Under the pieces are notes generated by a model. The model saw nothing but the letters and a program-made list of their open reading frames with translations. It did not search any database and was not told the DNA's origin. Below are positions 27,700-47,300 of a DNA stretch of 64,000 bases, one piece after another. Every line of letters begins with the position of its first letter. The stretch's first letter is position 1. Source of the DNA: Pterobdella sp. o SKG-2022 (taxonomy: Eukaryota; Annelida; Clitellata; Hirudinida; Piscicolidae); assembly GCA_964035795.1 (NCBI GenBank), contig OZ038321.1, forward strand, positions 25,957,307 to 26,021,306, written 5' to 3'. A program made the translations under genes and the position numbers.

Positions 27700-29476
27700 A
27701 ACGGACAAGTAGCCCTGAATTTCTTATCACAAATATATATATATATTTTTTTGTAAACTTATACCAATTGTTTTTGACTTCTTTAGATACCTACAGAAGT
27801 GATAAAAGGTTTGAATAAACGATAATTAGATGGCTGTTTTGACGCACCAGGACTCAAATAAACATTAATCTACTTTATTGATGTAAACATTGCTCCTAAG
27901 AAGTTTTAAAATGATTCTTGACGTCAAAGTATTTACAAAGCTTTGCAAATGATTGCTAAAAGTTGAGATATAATTAAAGCTCAAAGCATTTAAAAAGATG
28001 TGGAGCATGCAGGACCGATATCATGCATCAATTTTGAGTCGAAAGCCATTTTGTATTCTATTCTTAAATGATTGAATATTTGTCGAAATGAAAAATAATA
28101 CTATTTGTGGTTTCTATAAATAAAATTAAAAAAATGTCTCTTCACAAAATTTACATTGGAAAATGACCAATGGAAACCTTTGAAAATGATATACAGCCTT
28201 AGAAAATAATAGGGTATGTGACTAAATTGACATTGTCACGAAGATATTCATATTCAAGATATGAACCGAATGCTTCAATTGCGCCAAAGAAGAAAGACTA
28301 AGGCGCTCTAAACCACAAAATAAATGATCATAACATGAGCAAATAGCAAAACCAAGAACCGCACAAGACATTGATAAAATAGCTGTAATTATACTCATAA
28401 TATCTAGAAGCTATTATACATTACCAATTAAGTACATACCATTGCTTATATGACTAACTAACACACTCATAATAAAAACATTAAAAAATAATAACAATAA
28501 CTAACTAGATGCCTCACAAACCTTGAATCTTTGGTGCGCCATTCACGGGGTGAAGAACAACAAAATAGAAAAAGTAAAGTAAAAGATTTTAAATTTAAAC
28601 AGACTTTTGTTGTACCGCTTCAACGAAATGTAAATTTAATATAATAAACCAGTAAACTTAAAACGTTTACCACATAAGAAGAAAAGATAATAAATTTAAC
28701 ATAATTGAATAATGCTGAATCAACAAGAGACTTTTGAATATGAAATGTAGAAATTTTTGAAAAAGCTATTTAGGCTAGTTGGGCAGAATTTTTCTAATAA
28801 AATTTTTATTTCTATATTCATTTGACATTAGCATTGACTTCAGAAAGCACCCAATCTAAAAAACACTAACCATGATAAAAAAAGAAAAATTTTAAATAAG
28901 AATTAATAAATATGATCTTTCAACAAATGTTAAAGAGAGAAACATGAAAGCTTATATTTGCATGTAAATTCACAAATAATTAAATATTAAATATCAGTAT
29001 AAAAAAGATTCTGTAGCCAAAATGATAGAGAAAGAGGTTTAATAAATAAAAAAAAAACAATAAAAAGAATTGAAAATCATCTGATCGAAAACAAAAACAC
29101 TGAATTAATACATACGGTGATAAGCAAGACGCCATCATATTACTCTGTTGCATTAAGAAATCTGGTTATACTTAATCATACAGTGCTCGAGTAATGTCAG
29201 TGTAAAGCGATGATGACGTATTCGAAGTGTTTTGAGAGGTTGATATTGACGCCGTGGCAAGTTTTCAGCCTAGTTAATTAAGCATGGTGACATTTGCTGA
29301 AGCGGCGGAATTGATGATGAAAAAAAATTTATATACCAATGAAAGTTTTAACAAATTTTTTTGGATTGAAAAAAATCGATTATTGCTAAGATTTTCTAAG
29401 TGAGATTGGCAAATTTAGCGTTTAGAATGGTAAGTCTTACAGCCAACTTGCTCCTATGATAAATATCAAGCCCCAG
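27700..29476. other. Gene-poor spacer
   Basis: AT-rich sequence. No exon, RNA gene or repeat that I can support. It should include the elongase 3' UTR. Confidence 0.4.
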
Positions 29477-36036
<6,560 letters not shown>

Positions 36037-37054
36037 TTTGAAACAGGGCGGATATGCTGAAGGGCGTCAAAAAGCCGATCTGAAATACAAAGTTCTTTGG
36101 TGAAATTTAATTAAAATATTCTTTAGAATATTGATCAAATAATTAAAAAGTTAAAATCGACTGCTTTGCCGCATTAAAAAATCTCAAACTAAGCCATTTA
36201 AGCGAAAGCGTGAATTTGAAACAGTTGAAAGAAGATTTTTCTAAAATATTCAACTAACTTTGGGATAAGTTTAAATTTTTAATAAGTTTTATTCGCGTGA
36301 CTAAAAAATTCTAAAAATTTAATGCAAAACTCGCGAGACGACGAAGTATAAGAGATACTCAATGACCTGCTTTTAGGACGAACACTATTGTTCCCCTAGA
36401 AAAAAATCCCAAATTATATTTATACAAGCTAAACAATAAAAATTTTTTGATAGACTTCTCAAAGCTTATATAATTTTAAAAAAGTTTTTAGTTTTCATGT
36501 ATACACTCTTTCACCCTTTCGTAATATATTAAGCTTGTTATAGTGCTGAATATTCATTCAATTTCATTCAAAACATCGTAAGAAAATATAAAAAGGTTAT
36601 TCATTTTTTTTTTTTATTGTAAATAAGATAAACGTTTTACTCCAAATAATCCCAATCTAATGTCAGATTGAACTATTATACATTAATGAAAAGTGCTAGA
36701 AAGTTTATTATTAAACAAATTGGTGAAATTTGAGGATATAATGAATTATTAACAAGTAACATGATAGACTCGAAAACATAAGCATTCCTTAATGACATTT
36801 CCAAAGCAGTAGAAGGTGTAGCATCAATTTTGTAGTTATTAAGATATGAAAAGCAAATTAATTACATGAAACACCAATTAAATAAAAAAATTTATTTACA
36901 TTACCTTTATACAAAATCGAAAATTATGATTGGAGTCACAATATTATTAGAAATCTCTTCAAAATTTGATTAATTGAGATAATGATGAATTGCCTATATC
37001 AAACCGAATCAAAATAAATTATTTCTATTGGAAACCGTGAACAACAAAAAAAAA
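36037..37054. other. Spacer: elongase 5' region and gamma-adaptin 3' UTR
   Basis: AT-rich. A minus-strand AATAAA at 36896-36891 may be the poly(A) signal of the gamma-adaptin gene, about 160 nt past its stop. No other exon is seen. Confidence 0.45.
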
Positions 37055-40000
37055 TCATTGCCACAAACGGGACGGGAATGAATTAACTTCCCCAGCTTCA
37101 GTAACTGCTTGACCATTCTTGTTATAATTCACTTTTATACGCATTCTGATTGGTTGCTGCAAAAAAAATTTTTCAATAAACTAACGCTAAAAACACCAAA
37201 AATCACAAAAACTAAGCACTTAATAACCCATCCACAACGCGCAAATGACAAAGCTGAAAGAACTACAACAGTGAAAAAGGCATTAATGGATTTCCTATTT
37301 TTTGAACTTATAATTATTACACGTACATAAGAAATCAATAAAAATGAAATAAAAAGAATAAACTATATTCGTATATAATCCAAGTGAAGAATAAAATATA
37401 TACAGTATTACATTTGACAACCTCCTACATTGGCACACAAACCTTATTAGGGTTGGTGATTTTGAGAAGCTGGCTGATGGAATGATTGGGGGGGAGGTTG
37501 TTTGATGAGGGAGGTAACAGTTGTAGTTGGAACGTCTGTTGGTTTTCATGTAGTAAAATTTTATAACAAAATTTTACAGAAAAAAACGTTAGTTTCATTA
37601 AACCGAGTACTTTTCAAATCATCATCATGATGAAATCCAAACACAAAGCAGCTTTAAAACTTTTTATTGGAGAATTTTTATTTTAGGATAAAATGGGGAA
37701 AAATTCACTCGAAGCTTAATTTTTCCATTAAATAAAAGCTAATTTTTCGCAAATTTATTTTTTAACTAAATCTTTCTCAAAAAAATTTAAAACAATACAT
37801 GAGATGAATTGAGGGACAGACTGGGAATTCCAGACATCACTGAGGTGCTACTCAAAAATAGACTGGGATGGTTTGGGAATGTAATGAAAATGGATGCTGG
37901 TAACCCAGCAAATGCTTGCAGGCATGTCGTGGTAGAGGGTGAGTGAAAACAAGGTAGACCAAGAAAAACATGGTCCCAATTAAAAAGCAACGACCTTAGT
38001 AGAATGAAATTCAATCCTAAACATGCCCAAGACCGTAGATTGTGGAGAAGAGTCATTAAGAGGCCTCGTCCAACCCATGCTAGCATGGAAACAGACGCAA
38101 AACGATGATGATGATGAATACCAGCAGCACAAAACAACATCAAAACACCCTCACACACCTTGGGTACGGCTGCCTGGAACACGAAGTCCGTCAGTATATA
38201 GGATGAATTGTTGACGCTTGTCATGGAGACCTGACGGAGTTAAAAGTTTCTTATAGTCTTTCATTACACAGCCATATAAGAATGAAACGTGTCTAATGAT
38301 TTTATAAGTGTTTCTAGTTTCATCACTTGATGCCGCAGCCCAGTACATATATGATGTATGTGAGAGTAGACAGTGATTTATAAGTTTTGCTAAAATCCGA
38401 CGTTTATGTTTTTTGAATACAACCTCATGTAGATGATTTTTTATTGAATTCATTTATATTGTTACTTTACTAACAAGAAACTTTGTAAATGCTATCAATA
38501 AAATTCTTTTGTCTCAAATATTTTTGATCATTTTTATCCCTGAATACTGCATCACATATATCAAGCGCCAAACGAGTGTGAGTACCGAAAAAAAACTTTC
38601 GAACAAATCTATCGATAAAAAACCAATCATCTATCATTACAATTCATACAAAGCGTCACCTACCGAGCAAAAGTTTATGGATTATTTAACGATACTAACT
38701 TGTGTTGTGTGGTCGTCAACCTTTTCGCATAGGAAGGTCACTTTAACTCCTTCCTTGTCAAACACCACCATTGTATCTGTGTGTTGTATGGTGTGTGAGA
38801 AGTGGTTTGATCTCATGTCATTATCACTTACGTTGACCATGTATATGGTATAAAAAGATGATGAAAAAAACAATGATGGTGATGAAGATAACAATGGTGA
38901 TGAGGATGAGAACAATGATGATGATGATTATTATGGAGAAGAAAAATAGGAATAAAACAAATATTTGAAAGATTATTTAAAAAAAAAGCTACAAACTTTT
39001 CCATTATAACAAACTAAATTTCTTTTAGTGTCACTATCATATGAACGTTTATAATGTAATCTCAAATATAATAACCAGTGTTTGCTTTGCTGCCGTTAAA
39101 AATGGCGTTTGTGGGTGCGGCGTTAGAACTACCAAAAAGTGAATCAAGGACATTGGGTGGATTCGATTGGCTGGTGATTTGGGATGGAGGAGCATTAGAT
39201 GAGCCAATGAGGTTGTCGATGAGGCTGATGTTGTTGCTCATTGGTTGCATTGCTGGATTTAGAAAATATAATCAAAATTTCACATCAGACAAAAAAAACT
39301 AAAATCATTCACACACAGAAACAAAGGCCAACACACGACAAAACTCCCAACAAAACACCCACAAAACCAAACACACAACGAACAGTAAAACTAACTAGGT
39401 GCATTAATGGGGTCAAGGTCGAGAAGGAGAATATCATTAGACAGAGCGGCTGCAGTGTTGTTTGCTGCACCTCCCATACCATAAACGTCGAGGATGTTGC
39501 GAGGCTGGCGAGTTAGTGGTAGTGGTGATGATGGGTTAGTGTTGGTGGTGGAGATAATGGTGGTGTGGTGGAGTAGTGGTGATGCGTATAACAACCGAAA
39601 ACACGGGTTTCACACAGAATTTAAAGTATTCATATGATTCAAATTGTTATGAAGTGGTATAAAAGAAAGTATCCTTATAACTTGTAAAACATTAAAGTAT
39701 AAAAACATGTTAGTTTATATTCAACATAACCGTGTATTTTTCATGACTTGCGAGCACTAAGAAAACAACAATAATAAATTGATTCATTAAAAAACCAAAA
39801 CGAGGTAAGGAATATCAATTAGCCAATAATAAATTTATCAAAAAAAAGTTGTATTGAACATCAAAGCTTTCGTAAAATAAACTTTTTTTGACTAACACAA
39901 ATACAAAACTCAATCATCACAACCTCCCTCCCAACAGCATCTTCTCAACATTTTTCTCAATAAAACGGCTCTTTGTTGTTCAACAACCACAACACTGGCC

Positions 40001-41338
40001 AAGCTTCCTAATATAACGAAAACCTTTGCATAATAACACCCCAGCCGTCTCGCCTTCCACAGCAACCAACCTCTGCTTCAACATTGTTGTGCTGGTGATG
40101 GTTGATCTCAACTTCAGTGGTAGTCACAGGTGAATCTCCAGACCCCGTGCCTCTGTCTAACAGCGGCATCTGCTCCAATAAACCCACTCTGTTGTGGGTG
40201 GTATGGTATGTATATTGCTTGCGTGTAGTATTTTATAATGTATGATGTAAGTATAAAAGAACATGGCGGTTTTTAAAATTTTAGTAATTGACCATGGTTA
40301 ATATTGTATTTAACGAAATTTTATTTTCAAATATTAATTCTATAGAATAATAAAAAGCTAAAGAAATAACCATTCATTTTGCAAAGTTAAACCTATCGAT
40401 TATAGATAACTAGCCTAAATAAATGTATTACAAGCCTCATTGAACCAACGCAAAATTCTTTTAATTTGATCCAATAACAACTTCAGAAAATACCGCCCTC
40501 CTACCCCATAATAAAACTGAAATCACCTAATGTTTTCAGGAATTTTAAACAGACTACAGTTCTCGATCGACCGTTGTTGCAGTTCAACGTTCATCGATGC
40601 GGCATATAAGCATGCCAGTCTCTGTATAACGCTGAATAGGTTGGTAGATGAATTTTTTAAAAGATGAATTTGTGGGTGGGTAAATGAATTGGTTAGAAAA
40701 TATTTTTCAAATGAGTATTAAAAAAATGTGATCTTGAAACCTCCTAGGTTGGATACCATCATGATAATGCTAAAATTATTATTTTTATTGATGATACTTA
40801 TTCATCAACATCATTCTGTTTAAAGCTCGTTTTCTCCAGCAGAGAGTAGGGCGAAATATAATATATTCATAAAATATAAAGGCGTGGTGAACCAACTCAA
40901 CGGTATGGCTGAATCTGGTGGACAATTTGATGACGGCCATAATAGTGTACTGTTTAGTGGTGTTGGTTGAATTGTTGTTCACTAAAACCCTCTCTAACAA
41001 TTCCAAAACATCTTCTTCTGTCGGCTGGGCGTGTGTCAACCAATAAAAATAAAAAAAATAAAAAAAGATAATAGTAAAAAAAGATCCAAAAAAAACACGA
41101 CAAAACACATACACGCATATTCACGTACAAACACACAAAAACGGACGCACATATACCTGCATATAATCATCATGGTCTTCTGGGGCAGGCACAAAGAGCA
41201 GATTGCCATACTCTCCTATGCACCAACATGCCACCTGCACTAGGGGCTGCTGCGATATATCTCTGAGGGTGATTTATTGCTTTATAAATTGATTTATAAT
41301 TAGATACAGATATTAGTAAATTGATAAGTATAATTATG

Positions 41339-41394
<56 letters not shown>

Positions 41395-44300
41395 AACGAG
41401 CGGGAACGCAAAAGGCGTGGTGGAATCCTCGTCATTATTGGCAATCCCACAGATGCAACCAGCAGATTCTGCTCTCAAGTATAGTTTAAAGCTTTCAGCA
41501 ACATACGAAAAAAGTCATGTGATGATCAAAAGCCTATCATCGTAGATACGCATCTAAGTTTGCACCCATCATCACACTGGACTTCTCGAATATTCTAGAA
41601 AACAATACTGCCTATCATTCCCGCTATAATAAATTTCATGACAACCATCATCATCATCTTCAAATCAATCACTATCACTATTATTTAAAGTAATTTCCTT
41701 TTGCAAGAAGAATTTTGGACCTATATGATAAAAAAAACACAACATACTAACTTGGAAAGACACATATAAAGCTGATGTGTGGCATAGATGTGCAAGGTTG
41801 ATGTTTCTTGGATTAGCTGGATGGAGGACGACACCATGTCGTCCCGCACGTTGTTGCCTCCCTGAGATGGTGTAGTTGTGGCTTTAAATATGGGTTGACG
41901 GTGAGGGCCGATATGGGCTTGAAATGCGTATTAATATGGGCGGGCCGAACGTGTAAATTTGTAATAGCGTTCAGTGTTGTTATATGTAGCATTATATGTG
42001 TTGATGAACATCAGGATGGGGACTCACAGTAGTTAAGACCTTGAGGACAGTATCAATGTGCCACTTCTTGTTCGGTGCGTATCTTTGACGTGTTAAGTTA
42101 TAACATTGAATGAACGACAATGAAACACCCAGGCAATATACTAAATCCCAATGAAAATAATCAATCGGTGTTTCCTATGCACATCATAATATTTTGGTTA
42201 TTAAACGCTGTATTTTTATAAATATTGTTCACACATTTCTAAGAGCGTACTTATTGAACTTTCATAATTAAAAAAATTTCTCATGGAATGCATATTAACT
42301 TCAGTTACTTTAGAGTTCTTTAGCTTATCGAAAAAATCAGTTTTTTTATTTAAATAAACATATTATTATGTTTTGTTGGTCTTATTTATTAATATATTAT
42401 ATGTACCACCGGTGTTCAAACAATCAAAACTATAAATAGCACAAGTGTGTACATACTTCTCAACAGCCAATAAAATGTTAGCAGAGCAATCTGATTTGAA
42501 TTCCACGTCACACGTTTCAAGGAAGGCGGATAATTCCTTTACCATGCCTCTTATGTTGTTGTCGTTCATCAATGCAAAACACAGCTCCATTGCTCGTCTG
42601 GTGGTGATTATGACAGTGGATCAGTTGTGGATTTTGATGATGATGATGATAATAAAATAATTATAAATATAATAATGATGGTAATAATAATTATAATTAT
42701 AATGTTTTAAATGAAATTATTTTAAGCTCGTATTCGTAAATAATTGTCCTTCTATGTGGAAGCAAAGCTGGCTTGTTGAGCCATTTCAGGTTAATGATAT
42801 CAAGCTAACTAATCTCCAAAAGATCATTCTCGAAAGATGTCGTCAAAAGTGAATATGATTAGTTATCTTAGACTCAACAAGCATAAACACACAAGCAATA
42901 TCATAAAAAACATCTCATTGTGCATGGCAACACGGATGATATCAATGATCTATGCATTCACTGCATGTCCCTATAAAAGAAAAACAATAGAAACGACCAT
43001 ATATCGTACAATTTCTTTGCACTCAAGACATAAATTGTATATATAAATTGAAAAAGACGCTGTATAAACTAGGTAGTGTGACCAAACCATGCTTACGTGA
43101 GAGTGAATGTGAAAAAATGACGATGAGCCACCGTTTAACGCTATTTTAATGTTGTATAGCCTAAGACGTGATAAAATATAAAGAATGATAACATAAATCA
43201 ACAGTATCTCCGTCAATATCCATAATGTATATACAATATAATGTATGAAGCCCTTGATAATGTGAGATTTTCTTATGGGAACCTTCGTGTATTTTAATAA
43301 ATACTTCGTGTTTGTTTCCTATAAAACAGAATTTCTTTTTTTAGAGAATATAGTTGTAGTTCCATTTAAGAATGTAAGTTCATCTTACAAAAAGCCTTGT
43401 GGGCTAAAAAACCCTCTGTCACAGAAGTCTAGCTGGTTATAATTACCGGACATTACTTAAGCTATCACGTTTATACTATTTTGTACTTTGAACCCCTTTA
43501 TGTTATATAATTAAACGTTTAGTATATATTGCTTGGTTGATTATAAATATCTTCCGGTTTTATATTGTTAAAATTGTTTTCCAGTAAGTAAAATGTTCTA
43601 GAATTTCCGAAATTAGTAGTATATAAAGGATGTAAGTTTGTGAGGTTTCATCCATGTGGATCATTTTAGTATTGATATTGTTGGATTAATTGTAGTTATT
43701 GCTGTTAATAAATTTCTTTCATTTGAAGAGTTTTTTCAACAGAAGAACCTGTGATGACAACCTCCAAAAAAGGTTTTTATTTGAATACATATAAAACAGA
43801 ATGCCTAATGGAACCTTTTGATAGAGACATCGGGGTCTTTGAGGCAGTCAACAATGGTGCTTCGATGCCTTTGCACTGCATTGTAATCCACATGCACCAC
43901 CTTGAGTAGTGTGTTAAGGGCTATGTACCTGCAGGGTGGTGGGTCATATATCTCATGGGTTTGCACATGGTGATGATGATTTTAGTGATATTGATGATGA
44001 TAGAAATGCTATTAAGAATGACGATGATGATCTGCGGAATGATAGTGTGATTTTTTTTCTTTTTGTTTTATTGTAGTAATGAATATGATTTTTTTGGATA
44101 ATTAGATAAATACCTGATATTTTTGTCACTGTTGAGCAAGAAGCGACCCAAGATGTTGACAGCTAACACCTAGGCATGAACATCAACTCATAAATTATCC
44201 CGTCATAAAATTGAATTCAACCAATAGAGTTAAATGGCATTGATTATACTTATTCCAAATAACAGAGTAAAAATATGAAATGATTTTATTCTGTATATAA

Positions 44301-47300
44301 ATTTTATTCACATCTGTGCATTTATTCCAAGACGCCATTATTATGGGTTTTGATAAGCTTCATGACTCACAAGAAGGTTTTATTAAAAACTTAAAAGTAC
44401 ATTGAGGTAATTCTATCTGTTGTTCAATAGTTATGAAAGGATTGTCCTACACAAACATTAATGCTTTTATGAGCTTTATAAGCATTTTAGCTCTTTATTA
44501 AATCTTTTATATATAACATTATCAAACTATTCACCGAGTTATTGAATTAACTTTCTTTATTAAAATTTAAAGCAATGTATTATATTGCCCTACCCTCTAC
44601 TGAAAAAAATGAGCTCTAAATCGAATGATGATGGTGATATGTATTTATCTTTTGAAATCCTCTCATTTTAGAAATATAGCCATTATATTCTTTTTGAAAG
44701 ACACATTAGGATAAAAAAGAATAAATCAAAAGGAAATATTTAAAGCGAAATTGCCCTATTATGGCAAAACTAAGTTTTTTCATTTTTTACATTTTTTCGC
44801 AAGGTTTCACCATCAGGTAACTAAAAAAGCCTACAGTTTGCATATATGAATGAAGATATTTGAACTCTATAAAATTCTTTTACTTAGGTTACTGTTTTAC
44901 TAAAATTCTCTATTTATACAGTATTTAAATGAATCCGTAAATAACAGCGACAATATGCAACTTCACACTCACAAAAAAACAAACAAGCACACACTTACAA
45001 ACACGTAAAAACACACACAAAGCCACACACAAACACACCCTCAACCCGCTTTCCGACTCGATCTTCATGATTGTGAGACATGTCTCATATAAAATAGCAT
45101 TGCCGACATTCTTACTCGTCTCTGTGTTTGTGGCCACCTTATGTTTGAGGGTGTGTATTTTTTGTGTGCGTGAAAATGAATAAGTTAGGCGTCAAAACGT
45201 ATAATAAAATTTTTAAAATCATCCAAAATAACCACAAATTTTAAACTGAAAATCTAAACAAAAATATTATTAATAAATAACTTAGGCTATTAAAAAAAAT
45301 TCAAATCAAAAAGTTATTAACTGAACAACATGAAAAATACTAACACAAAAAAATAATATAAAAACAATAAAAACAGGCAATGGAAAACAATAATCAATAA
45401 TCAGCAATGGAAACTAGTGTTACATACATAAATACATAAATATATATGAAGACATGAATATTCATGAATAAATAAATACTCATAAAGACACAAATACTTG
45501 AGCTAAGATGTCGTTCATGTTCTCACTGCAGACAGGGTCATTGTGGCCCAAAATCCTTAAGAGACATAATATCTTCACCTGGTTGGTGGTGCGGTGTGAG
45601 ATGGTGTGGTGAGAGGTGGTGTAGTTTGATGGGACGCAGTTCAATGTAGTGTGGTGTGGTTAAATTTCGTGTGATGTAGGTAGTGTGGTTTAGTAACGTA
45701 TGTAGAGTGTGGCATAATGTGCAGTAGAGTATAGTATGAATTTTCATTTTGTGTGTTCACATTCACATCTTCAATTTTTAAACAACCGATCAATTAACCA
45801 ATAAGAAGATAGCACCTGCAAAAATGGGTCACTGATGCCGGAAACATCGTGTTCCGGAGAGTAGCCCGCCATTATGAGATTTTTGAGGATTCTAACTAAC
45901 TGAGGAACCATCTGTGAACGTGTGTGTATGTGTGATTTTTGTAATTGGTGTTTTAGATCTTGTTATTATGTTGTGCATTCAACTTTTATTGTTGTTTTTG
46001 TATATTTGAATAATTTTTACACAACTTTGATGATTGTTGTAGAAAATTCCAACTCGAATAAATCGTTATCATAGACTAAATATTCAAGAACGTTAAAGTA
46101 TTCAGACTGCAATGATTTGATATGCTTTGAGGTGAATTAAGGTATATTATTAACATAATTTAAACAGTTACATTAAAATTTGGAAATAGCCTTAAACATT
46201 AAAAAAAATTCCTGTCAAACTTATTGCATCACAGTAATCTATAAGACATGATCCTAAGTTATGGCAAATGGGGTCGAAGCAACATGTCTAGCTCTATGCT
46301 AGCATGTAGAAAACTCTTTATGGAAAAGCTAAAGCTTACAAATATACCTAATTATTATCTTCAGGTATCTATTAAATATAAAGTAGATAGATAGATACCA
46401 AGATTTTGAATCCAGTTTAATCCCCACTATATTGAGGGTGGCCAGATTTACTCCATTTACAAAACATAAAATAAGGAAGTCAAGGATATAATTTCTATGC
46501 TAATAAAGATTAGAAGTTTTTTATCCTACAGCAAAAAGAAATAACGAGAGCCTTGATAAAATTGCATACATAAAATCACATTCAAACATCTGTATGACTT
46601 CAAAGTATCAATCAATACAGCACTAGAAATTGATGAAACTCAACTTGAAGATTTTGACACCTCTCCAAAACCTCACAAAATTCCTCCACAACCCACACCA
46701 CACTACTCCTCAACAAACACCACAACCACACTTCTACAAAACTTACACCACACCCCCAACCAACACCTTTTCCATACCACACTACACTACACCATCCAAC
46801 ATCACCCTTCACAACCCGTTCACCATCCGACATTACCCTTCACAACCCACACCACACCATCCGACATCACCCTTCCACAACCCACACCACACCATGCATC
46901 ACGCTTCCACAAACCCCACCATCCAACATCACCTTCCTGAAGTGCTCCAGCATATCAGGACACTTTTCACACATCTCAATCATCAGGCAGATGGCAGTCA
47001 ATAACACACCTGTGGTTGGTGGGGTTATGGAGGCTTTAATGTATTGTGGCATGTTTCATATCCAAAAATGCTTTGATCAACACGATGATGATTTTGAAGG
47101 TTCGGTTTTATTGAAATAAAATGGAAATTATGATGAAAACTTGATTTAAATTAAAATCTAAAATAAAACAATAAAATTTAAAAAAAATTATAATAAATAA
47201 ATAAATGATATATAAAACAAACAACTCAAAATTTAAATTTATTTTGATTCTATACGACATTTTATATTTCAGGGTGTGTCACGGATTTTATTAGGATCCT

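Noticed and set aside
46630..47004. Plus-strand His/Pro/Thr-rich frame
   Set aside because: Antisense shadow of the minisatellite and of a gamma-adaptin exon.
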